From Magnetovibrio sp. (GTDB lineage Bacteria; Pseudomonadota; Alphaproteobacteria; Rhodospirillales; Magnetovibrionaceae), in assembly GCA_016763255.1 (NCBI GenBank), contig JAESUA010000175.1:1-5032 (forward strand): a stretch of 5,032 bases of DNA, in the 5' to 3' direction. Of the stretch, positions 1-5,032 are shown piece by piece. The translations under genes were made by a program, and so were the position numbers. Within the stretch, counting starts at the first letter, position 1. Every line of letters begins with the position of its first letter. Under the pieces are notes generated by a model. It worked only from the letters and a program-made list of their open reading frames with translations. It had not been told where the DNA came from and did not search any database.

Positions 1-1
1 T

Positions 2-2458
2 CTGAGTCTATTGATTTCAGGCGCAAGTTCTATTGATTCAACCACCCACTCACACTTTCAGCAGCTCATAATGGTGGGTGCTGCGGCCCTGGCAATGGGT
101 GCATTCTTGACCTTGCTGCTTGTCACCTATCGCTTGCAAAAAAGCGAAGCCCGCGCCACCGAGGCCGAACAGCATCTCAAAGCCGCCATCGATAACGTAT
201 CCGAAGGTTTCGTTATCTTTGATAAAAACGAACGCTTGGTGATGTTCAACGAACGTTACCGCGATATGTATCCGGCCATCGCCGATAAACTTGTTCCCGG
301 CATCACCTTTACCGACATGACCCAGGCGTTGATCGATTCGAAAATGGCCCCGGAATGTGACGAGAGCGCAAAAAAGTGGCAGCAAAACAGGATCACCCAG
401 TTTCGCAGCGAGCAAGGCGAATTCATCGCTCAATATGCGGATGGACGCTGGGTATTGCTGCGCGATCGCAAATTGCCCAATGGCGGTTCGGTGGGCATCC
501 GCACCGATATCACAGACATCAAAACCCGTGAGTTTGAATTATTGGCCAGTGAACGCCGACAGCACGATCTGGTCGAACGCGCGCCCGTGGCGATTTACGT
601 TCACCACAACCAAAGCATTATTTACGCCAACACCATGACCGCTCACATGCTTGGTTATGACAGCCCCGATCAGTTACTCGGCAAATCTATCTATGATTTA
701 ATTCATCCCGATCATCACAGGCTTGCGCTAAATCGATATAAAAAGGTTACCACAAGTTCAGCCGCACTCCCCCAGATCGATATGAAGTTTTGCCGGGCCG
801 ACGGCAGTGTCATTTACACCGAAGCCCAGGTCAGCAACATCGTTTTCGATGGAGACCCGGCCCAAGAAACCATCTTGCGCGACATCACCTCACGCAGGCG
901 TACCGAGCGCGCACTGATGGAAAGTGAGATGCGCTACCGCACCTTGTTCGAACTGGCACCCGACGCCATGCTGGTCCACGACGGACAAAAAATCCTGTTT
1001 GCCAATGCCGCGGCGGCCAAGTTATTGGGCGCGCCCGATGAACGCAAATTGATCAACCTCAAACTGAGCACCCTGGTGCCCGCTCACGCCGATCAAAATG
1101 TGCTGAAAGCGTTCACCACTTGGCAAGATACCGGTACCGAGCCGGTGAGTTTAAGCGAAGCGCGGTTTGTGCGCCTGGACAATAGCTTTTTTGATGCCGA
1201 AATCGTCACCGCCCCGACCAATTATCATGGCAGCGCGGTCTATCATGCGGTGATTCGCGACGTCACCCAGCGCAAACTGATGGACGCAACCATGGCGCAA
1301 AATGCCAAGCTCGCATCGCTCGGCAGCATGGCGGCGGGCTTGGCCCATGAATTGAGCCAGCCCCTCAACATCATGCGCTTCACGGCGGAAGGCGGTTTGC
1401 TCAAGATCAAGCGCGGCACCGCAAACATGGTCCAACACAAGAAAAATTATGGCCTGATCCAAGACCAAGCCGAGCGCATGGGGGCCATTATGGACAGTAT
1501 GCGAATCTTCTCTCGCAAAGACCCCGGCCCCATGACCGCGTTCGACATGGCCTTGTCGATCCGCAACATCGTGAACATGATGCGCAACCCATTTCGCATT
1601 GACGGGGTCAACATCGAGGTCCAAGCGCCGGTCTCGGGGGTGAAGGTTTTGGGTGGCCCCATCCAGTTGGAACAGGTGCTCTTAAACCTCTTGAAAAATG
1701 CCCGTGACGCCATTGTCGAGCACCTCATGTCCAACCCCGATGGGCCCACAGGACAGATCACCATCAAGTGCCATCCACGCTTGGAACGCGGCGATGCCAT
1801 CATCACCGTTTCCGACAACGGCAGCGGCATTGCGCCAGAAGATTTACGGCAAATCTTCGATCCCTTCTTCACCACCAAGGAAGTTGGCAAGGGCACCGGA
1901 TTGGGGCTGGCGCTCAGTCATGAAATCATCGTCAGCATGTCCGGTACTTTGAGCGCGCAAACAACAACTGAGGGCGCATGTTTCACCATCGCCTTACCGC
2001 TGAGCGACAAATCATGCGCCAATGACGCTCATGATGTGTCGCAACAAAGCAGACCGCAGCCAAATATAATCCCCAACCCGACCAACGTGACCAATGACCT
2101 TCGTGTTCTGGCGGTCGAAGATGAAGATGAAGCCGCGCGCGCTATGGCGGATTATTTGACCGAGGAGGGATTCTTGGTCACCACAGCGAGCGACGGCCAT
2201 GCCGGCCTCGAAGCCTATCATGAATTCCACCCCGACATCGTCATCACCGACATCCGCATGCCCGGGATCAGCGGTGCCGAATTGATCCAAGCCCTGCGCA
2301 AATTTGATGCCGAGCTGCCCATCATCGCGGTCACCGGACATATGGGTGAAACCGAGAGCATCGAACCGTTTTCCACCTCCGCACCGATACAGGTGATGAA
2401 AAAACCCGTCAGCTTGGCGGAATTAAGCCGCAAGATTGGGGCCATACGCACCAACTGA
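2..2458 (+). CDS. PAS-rich hybrid sensor histidine kinase with C-terminal receiver (5' end outside window)
   Basis: This is an inner-membrane sensor kinase that should autophosphorylate on a histidine and pass phosphate to a receiver. Residues are counted from the TTG at 11. A hydrophobic segment spans about 18-40 and is followed by RLQK, which puts the rest in the cytoplasm. Three PAS domains follow at about 56-170, 186-297 and 307-422, ending in typical motifs (TDITDIK, RDITSRR, RDVTQRK). HisKA carries H446 in HELSQPL, resembling FixL/DctB-type kinases. The HATPase has N563 in the N-box, DNGSGI at 602-607, DPFFTTK at 617-623 and GKGTGLGL at 626-633. After a Pro/Asn/Gln-rich linker (about 664-695), a receiver has E703/D704, phospho-acceptor D747, T775 and K798, all intact. 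The frame is open to the left edge and the TTG at 11 has no Shine-Dalgarno, so the true start, and probably a periplasmic domain with another membrane segment, lies upstream. The signal is unknown. Confidence 0.95.
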   Translation: MSLLISGASSIDSTTHSHFQQLIMVGAAALAMGAFLTLLLVTYRLQKSEARATEAEQHLKAAIDNVSEGFVIFDKNERLVMFNERYRDMYPAIADKLVPGITFTDMTQALIDSKMAPECDESAKKWQQNRITQFRSEQGEFIAQYADGRWVLLRDRKLPNGGSVGIRTDITDIKTREFELLASERRQHDLVERAPVAIYVHHNQSIIYANTMTAHMLGYDSPDQLLGKSIYDLIHPDHHRLALNRYKKVTTSSAALPQIDMKFCRADGSVIYTEAQVSNIVFDGDPAQETILRDITSRRRTERALMESEMRYRTLFELAPDAMLVHDGQKILFANAAAAKLLGAPDERKLINLKLSTLVPAHADQNVLKAFTTWQDTGTEPVSLSEARFVRLDNSFFDAEIVTAPTNYHGSAVYHAVIRDVTQRKLMDATMAQNAKLASLGSMAAGLAHELSQPLNIMRFTAEGGLLKIKRGTANMVQHKKNYGLIQDQAERMGAIMDSMRIFSRKDPGPMTAFDMALSIRNIVNMMRNPFRIDGVNIEVQAPVSGVKVLGGPIQLEQVLLNLLKNARDAIVEHLMSNPDGPTGQITIKCHPRLERGDAIITVSDNGSGIAPEDLRQIFDPFFTTKEVGKGTGLGLALSHEIIVSMSGTLSAQTTTEGACFTIALPLSDKSCANDAHDVSQQSRPQPNIIPNPTNVTNDLRVLAVEDEDEAARAMADYLTEEGFLVTTASDGHAGLEAYHEFHPDIVITDIRMPGISGAELIQALRKFDAELPIIAVTGHMGETESIEPFSTSAPIQVMKKPVSLAELSRKIGAIRTN

Positions 2459-2470
2459 TCGGCTGTTTTT

Positions 2471-2540
2471 AGCCACTTCCCCCACGCTGCGTTGCACTTT
2501 CACACAATTGCCCCCTTGCCCTGCCCCCCGCAAACCCCTT
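2471..2540 (+). terminator. C-rich, G-poor tract, candidate Rho-dependent termination region
   Basis: By hand count these 70 nt hold 35 C and 9 G, directly downstream of the kinase stop codon, and the composition then flips to G-rich. High C with low G in untranslated RNA is the usual signature of a Rho loading site. The only hairpin near the stop is a weak 4-bp one (GGCT/AGCC at 2461-2474), so there is no intrinsic terminator here. If real, the tract would separate kinase transcription from RR1 transcription. This is inferred from composition only. Confidence 0.3.
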
Positions 2541-2545
2541 AATCT
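2516..2545 (+). promoter_or_regulatory. weak sigma70-like promoter candidate for RR1
   Basis: TTGCCC (2516-2521) and TAATCT (2540-2545) are separated by 18 nt and match the -35 and -10 consensus at 4/6 and 3/6 positions. Transcription would start near 2552, placing the short leader ORF and the inverted repeats on the mRNA. The match is poor, and the site is proposed mainly because RR1 probably needs its own promoter after the C-rich tract. Confidence 0.15.
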
Positions 2546-2568
2546 ATTGGAACTGGGGAGGAAATAAG

Positions 2569-2586
2569 ATGGCACCCCACATTTAG
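2569..2586 (+). CDS. five-codon leader ORF (M-A-P-H-I-stop) with perfect Shine-Dalgarno
   Basis: GGGGAGG at 2555-2561 stands 7 nt before an ATG at 2569, an optimal ribosome-binding arrangement and stronger than the site in front of RR1 itself. The frame reads Met-Ala-Pro-His-Ile and stops at TAG (2584-2586), 58 nt before the RR1 start and out of frame with it. It overlaps the first arm of the inverted repeats described for 2571-2637. It may be a leader peptide whose translation affects RR1 expression, or a chance ATG next to a G-rich stretch. The peptide has no run of one amino acid of the kind found in amino-acid attenuators. Confidence 0.25.
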   Translation: MAPHI

Positions 2587-2637
2587 GGGGCGTGCCACAG
2601 GACCTTCCGGCACTCGCGACAGAGAGCTTCGGAGCCG
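2571..2637 (+). promoter_or_regulatory. RR1 leader with alternative, mutually exclusive RNA pairings
   Basis: Arm 1 GGCAC (2571-2575) can pair with arm 2 GTGCC (2592-2596); the stem extends by CCC/GGG (2576-2578 with 2588-2590) across one bulged C. Arm 2 can instead pair with arm 3 GGCAC (2609-2613). Arm 3 (CGGC, 2608-2611) can instead pair with GCCG (2634-2637), beside and partly over the RR1 Shine-Dalgarno (GGAG, 2631-2634). The order 1:2 with 3:4, versus 2:3, is the logic of a translational attenuator, with the five-codon ORF lying on arm 1. The individual arms are short (4-8 bp), so this is a hypothesis. Confidence 0.25.
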
Positions 2638-2639
2638 AA
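2628..2639 (+). promoter_or_regulatory. dyad TTCGG-AG-CCGAA over the RR1 ribosome-binding site
   Basis: A perfect 5-bp inverted repeat with a 2-nt centre covers the RR1 Shine-Dalgarno GGAG (2631-2634), which lies 10 nt before the ATG at 2645. As RNA it could form a 4-bp stem with a GAGC loop that partly hides the Shine-Dalgarno. As DNA it could be a small operator half-site pair. Arms this short can occur by chance. Confidence 0.25.
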
Positions 2640-2644
2640 AAAAT

Positions 2645-3316
2645 ATGCGCATTTTATTCGCAGACGATCACACACTGGTTCGGGAAGGCATCAGGCCTTT
2701 TTTGCAAGAACTGGCGCCCGATGTCGAAGTCCTGGAAGCCGAAAACCTGAGCAAAGCCGAAGATCAGGCCCGCAATGCTGGGCCGCTCGATCTTATATTG
2801 CTCGATTTGAAAATGCCCGGCATGGACGGTTTTAACGGCATCACCAAATTCACGCAAAGCCACCCGGACGTGCCGATTGTTATCCTTTCCGGACACTACA
2901 ACCGCAAAGACGTCATTGCCGCTCTGGACTATGGGGTGTCGGGTTACATCCCCAAAAACATCGGCGGCATGGCCATGGTCAATGCCCTACGTTTGGTGCT
3001 GTCGGGTGAAAAATATCTCCCGTCAGAGGCTTTTTCGGACATCGGTGGAGAAGAAGACGACAGCATTCTCACGCCTAAAAAGACCGGCCCAAATGCTGAA
3101 ATCGACCCAAAATTTGCGACCCTAACGCAACGCGAAGCAGAAATTCTTATCCATTTGGTGGACGGCAAGACCAACAAAGAAATCGCCCGCGAACTAGGCT
3201 TGCAAGAAATCACCGTGAAGATCCATGTGCGCAATATTTATCGTAAAATCGGTGCCAGCAACCGCGCACAAGCGGTCAAAATCAGCCTCATGTCCGGCTG
3301 GATCAGTATGACTTAA
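2645..3316 (+). CDS. NarL/FixJ-family response regulator RR1 (receiver + LuxR-type HTH)
   Basis: This is a cytoplasmic transcription factor activated by phosphorylation. The N-terminal receiver (about 1-120) has the acidic pair D7/D8, phospho-acceptor D54 in LLDLKMPG, the switch residue S82 in ILSG, and K104 in YIPK. An acidic linker (about 130-155, with EEDD) leads to a LuxR-type helix-turn-helix (about 157-215), including LTQREAEIL, GKTNKEIARELG and the recognition helix around TVKIHVRNIYRKIG. At 223 aa it has the usual family length with no missing residues. The ATG start is preceded by GGAG at 10 nt, and MRILFADDHT aligns without gaps to the start of RR2. It lies 186 nt after a hybrid kinase in the same direction, so it is probably a partner of that kinase but transcribed separately. 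Target genes are not visible. No specific ortholog is recognised. Confidence 0.95.
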   Translation: MRILFADDHTLVREGIRPFLQELAPDVEVLEAENLSKAEDQARNAGPLDLILLDLKMPGMDGFNGITKFTQSHPDVPIVILSGHYNRKDVIAALDYGVSGYIPKNIGGMAMVNALRLVLSGEKYLPSEAFSDIGGEEDDSILTPKKTGPNAEIDPKFATLTQREAEILIHLVDGKTNKEIARELGLQEITVKIHVRNIYRKIGASNRAQAVKISLMSGWISMT

Positions 3317-3360
3317 ACCATACGATTCTGATTGCTTCCACGCCCAAACACACCCCTAAA

Positions 3361-3409
3361 GTATTAACACCCGAGAAAGGCTAATACCAAAGCCTTGCTC
3401 GGTACTACC
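3361..3409. promoter_or_regulatory. intergenic dyad cluster between the two regulator genes
   Basis: Arms at 3371-3382 and 3391-3402 are complementary at 11 of 12 positions (one A/G mismatch, 3376 with 3397) around an 8-nt centre. GTATTA (3361-3366) is also complementary to TAATAC (3382-3387), which overlaps the first stem and would compete with it as RNA. GGTA-C-TACC follows at 3401-3409. The dyad starts 55 nt after the RR1 stop and is centred about 144 nt before the RR2 start. No T-run follows on either strand, so it is not a standard intrinsic terminator. It could be an operator for a dimeric regulator, including autoregulation by RR1/RR2, or an RNA hairpin stabilising the 3' end of the RR1 message. 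Confidence 0.45.
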
Positions 3410-3421
3410 TACGCACGTGTG

Positions 3422-3476
3422 CTGACTGACTCCAGCATGTTAGGCTGTAATCAGTGACAAACCTGTACTCTAAAAT
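3422..3476 (+). promoter_or_regulatory. probable RR2 promoter region (exact boxes uncertain)
   Basis: The sequence turns AT-rich here and several sigma70-like boxes overlap. CTGACT (3422-3427) lies 18 nt before TGTAAT (3446-3451), which matches the -10 consensus at 5 of 6. TAAAAT (3471-3476) also matches at 5 of 6, but its upstream hexamer TAATCA (3448-3453) is poor. GTGACA (3454-3459) is a 5-of-6 -35 match without a good -10 at the right distance. The region lies between the dyad cluster and the RR2 start, where a promoter would be expected. I cannot pick one box pair with confidence. Confidence 0.25.
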
Positions 3477-3511
3477 TACGAGACGAAATAAGAAAAAACA
3501 CCCATAAAATC

Positions 3512-3520
3512 AAGGGGGGG
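3512..3520 (+). promoter_or_regulatory. RR2 ribosome-binding site containing a run of seven G
   Basis: AAGGGGGGG ends 10 nt before the GTG start at 3531 and is the only purine-rich Shine-Dalgarno-like site there. The start is supported by the gap-free alignment of MEILLADDHT to the start of RR1. A homopolymer of seven G in this position could vary in length by slippage and shift the ribosome-site spacing. Confidence 0.6.
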
Positions 3521-3530
3521 AAACTTAAGA

Positions 3531-4229
3531 GTGGAAATTTTACTGGCCGACGACCATACATTGGTTCGCGACGGGTTGCGGCCGTTTTTGGAAGAACTGT
3601 CGGACGACGTCACCGTTATCGAAGCCGAAACCTTTGAAAGTGCGTTGAGAGCGGCACACGATGCTCACGATCTCAAACTCATCCTTATTGATTTGGCAAT
3701 GCCCGGCATGAACGACCTTGCCGGGGTACGAAAGATGATGGAAACCCATCCTCAGATCCCGCTGGTCATCCTTTCGGGCACCCATGATCAAAAAATGATC
3801 CTCAAGGCATTTGATTTTGGTATTGCCGGCTTCATTCCCAAAAGTACCGGCAGTGAAATCATGTTAAACGCGCTACAGCTTGTCATGGCGGGGGAACGCT
3901 ACATTCCCTCACAAATCCTTATTGGTGCGGCCATCGGCGATGCGCTAACCAAACCATCGCCCGCCGGCAACGACCCTTACGGCATCAGCATCAGCCATTT
4001 AACGCGGTTTGAAAATCTCTCTAAACGCGAGAAACATGTTCTGGAACTGTTGGTTGGTGGCATGACCAACAAAGGAATTGCCCGCTCCATCGATCTTCAA
4101 GAAGCCACGATCAAAATTCACGTTAAAAACATTTATCGAAAAATCGGTGCCAGCAACCGCGCACAAGCAGTGCGCATGGCCATTCAGCCCGGCTGGCAGG
4201 TGACACCGTCACGACGACCGAGCAGCTGA
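3531..4229 (+). CDS. NarL/FixJ-family response regulator RR2 (paralog of RR1, GTG start)
   Basis: This is a second cytoplasmic phospho-regulated transcription factor, 232 aa. The receiver (about 1-120) keeps D7/D8, phospho-acceptor D54 in LIDLAMPG, S82 in ILSG and K104 in FIPK. After a linker that differs from RR1 (about 130-158, Ala/Pro/Gly-rich rather than acidic) comes a LuxR-type helix-turn-helix (about 160-218). A short Ser/Arg/Pro tail ends the protein and is absent from RR1. By hand alignment, receivers are about 52% identical and DNA-binding domains about 61%; KIGASNRAQAV is identical. The two genes therefore look like a tandem duplication. RR2 has its own 214-nt upstream region with a dyad and promoter-like boxes, so it is probably an independent unit, though read-through from RR1 is possible. 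It ends 35 nt from the stop of the convergent kinase gene. Target genes are unknown. Confidence 0.95.
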   Translation: MEILLADDHTLVRDGLRPFLEELSDDVTVIEAETFESALRAAHDAHDLKLILIDLAMPGMNDLAGVRKMMETHPQIPLVILSGTHDQKMILKAFDFGIAGFIPKSTGSEIMLNALQLVMAGERYIPSQILIGAAIGDALTKPSPAGNDPYGISISHLTRFENLSKREKHVLELLVGGMTNKGIARSIDLQEATIKIHVKNIYRKIGASNRAQAVRMAIQPGWQVTPSRRPSS

Positions 4230-4230
4230 T

Positions 4231-4264
4231 GAAAAAAGCCCCTGCTGACGGCACTCAGCAGGGG
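4231..4264 (-). terminator. intrinsic terminator of the minus-strand hybrid kinase gene
   Basis: A perfect 10-bp inverted repeat (4239-4248 with 4255-4264) has a 6-nt loop. Read on the minus strand, the stem begins immediately after the kinase TGA stop and is followed by a run of six T (the A-run at 4232-4237), a standard intrinsic terminator. Read on the plus strand, the stem follows the RR2 stop but is trailed only by TCAAATTT, so termination of RR2 would be weaker. The stem and T-run fill essentially the whole 35-nt convergent gap. Confidence 0.9.
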
Positions 4265-5032
4265 TCAAATTTCATGGCGTGGCATACCGGGGCCACAGAC
4301 GCTTTGCAAGCGCTGGGCAACCTCTTCAAGGCTTAACGGCTTGCGCCATAGTTCGCTAGCCCCCTGGGTCTGCTGGTCTTGGTTGATTTGAGCATCATCT
4401 TCGCCTACCTCACGATAACCGGTCATGGCAAAAATAGGCAGGGTCGGTGACAAAGCCCGCAATTTGACGATCAATTCGTCACCTCCCATCACCGGCATGC
4501 GCAAATCGGTGATCACCGCATCGGTGGGGTCGGATTTAAATATTTGGATGGCTTCTTCACCGTTGTAGGCGGTGTACACCAAATAGCCCATTTCTTGGAC
4601 AAAATCAGACAAGCTGTTCGCGGCGGTGATTTCATCATCGACCACCAGAATTTTAGCCGCATTGTGCGTCACCAAAGCAGCGGACGCTGCCCAGTCGTGT
4701 TCCTTATCGACAATCGGCAAGATGATTTCGAAACGCGCACCATCTTCTATATTGAAGGCTTCGATGGTACCGGCCATCGATTCAATAATGCCATAACTAA
4801 TGGACAGCCCCAGCCCGGTACCCTTGCCGCTCTCTTTGGTGGTGACGAACGGCGCAAAAATGTGCGGCAAGACTTCCGTTGGGATGCCGCCACCGTTATC
4901 TTCAACACTGATGCGCAACGTGCGGGCACCTCCATCTTGATTAATGGCGATAGTGATCCACCCCTCCAGGTCATCATCAAGCCGTTCTTGGTGACTGACA
5001 ATGGCGTCGCGTGCGTTGCTGAGCAAATTCAA
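4265..5032 (-). CDS. hybrid sensor histidine kinase, C-terminal part (HATPase + receiver), cut by right edge
   Basis: Only the last 255 codons are in the window; residues are counted from the right edge. The fragment begins inside the ATP-binding domain at the N-box ([10 protein letters not shown], with N6), so the TTG at the edge is an internal leucine codon and not a start. DNGGGI at 45-50, APFVTTK at 60-66 and GKGTGLGL at 69-76 complete the ATP site. A short linker leads to a receiver (about 126-245) with D132/D133, phospho-acceptor D176 in VITDLRMP, T204 in MTGY and K231 in RKP. All catalytic residues visible are intact. The stretch between T204 and K231 is a few residues longer than in the other kinase here and is rich in Gln and Asp. 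Domain order and receiver motifs resemble the plus-strand kinase. It converges on RR2 and ends directly at its terminator. Its sensor half and H-box lie outside the window. Confidence 0.93.
   Translation of the reverse strand: MNLLSNARDAIVSHQERLDDDLEGWITIAINQDGGARTLRISVEDNGGGIPTEVLPHIFAPFVTTKESGKGTGLGLSISYGIIESMAGTIEAFNIEDGARFEIILPIVDKEHDWAASAALVTHNAAKILVVDDEITAANSLSDFVQEMGYLVYTAYNGEEAIQIFKSDPTDAVITDLRMPVMGGDELIVKLRALSPTLPIFAMTGYREVGEDDAQINQDQQTQGASELWRKPLSLEEVAQRLQSVCGPGMPRHEI

Noticed and set aside
50..433. Open frame on the minus strand opposite the first PAS domain
   Set aside because: It lies fully inside a well-supported kinase coding region, has no recognisable domain, and mirrors the codon pattern of the real gene. 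The other long antisense or offset frames inside the four genes are rejected for the same reason.
2461..2474. GGCT-GTTTTT-AGCC hairpin as intrinsic terminator of the first kinase
   Set aside because: The stem is only 4 bp and the T-run lies in the loop, not after the stem.
2549..2573. GGAAC as a -35 of an EcfG-type general stress promoter
   Set aside because: No GTT is found at the required 16-17 nt distance.
2570..2584. TGGCAC as a sigma54 -24 element
   Set aside because: The matching -12 position reads ATTT instead of TTGC, so the essential GC is missing.
3413..3422. GCAC-GT-GTGC inverted repeat
   Set aside because: Only 4-bp arms with a 2-nt centre and no supporting context; likely chance.
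5030..5032. TTG on the minus strand as start of the second kinase
   Set aside because: It falls inside the conserved N-box of the ATPase domain, so the gene must continue beyond the window.

Overview
The window holds a compact two-component signalling cluster and little else. Moderate GC, HELxQPL-type histidine-kinase H-boxes, PAS-rich hybrid kinases and paired NarL/FixJ-type regulators suggest a proteobacterium, most likely an alphaproteobacterium of the Rhodospirillales kind. This is an inference from protein style alone; no rRNA or other taxonomic marker is present.

Layout, left to right. (1) A large plus-strand hybrid sensor histidine kinase (stop at 2458) is open at the left edge: one visible membrane segment, three PAS domains, HisKA, HATPase and a C-terminal receiver. 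(2) A 186-nt gap (2459-2644) begins with a C-rich, G-poor tract and continues with a perfect Shine-Dalgarno in front of a five-codon ORF and short, mutually exclusive inverted repeats that run into the ribosome site of the next gene. (3) A NarL/FixJ-type response regulator, RR1 (2645-3316). (4) A 214-nt gap (3317-3530) with a clear 12-bp dyad (11 of 12 pairs) and an AT-rich, promoter-like leader. (5) A second, paralogous regulator, RR2 (3531-4229), starting at GTG. (6) A 35-nt convergent gap that is almost entirely an intrinsic terminator oriented for the minus strand. (7) The C-terminal part of a second hybrid histidine kinase on the minus strand (4265-5032), cut by the right edge inside its N-box.

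Two hybrid kinases thus flank two regulators that are about 55% identical and have nearly the same DNA-recognition helix. The likely reading is that both regulators address the same or overlapping promoters while receiving different inputs from the two kinases, or from other kinases. The fused receivers and the absence of an Hpt domain in the window leave the phosphate route open: direct transfer from the kinase histidine with the fused receiver as sink or modulator, or a relay through an Hpt encoded elsewhere. The signal and the target genes cannot be read from this window. The most unusual parts are the two intergenic regions, which look regulated. I see no mobile element, CRISPR array, tRNA or rRNA.
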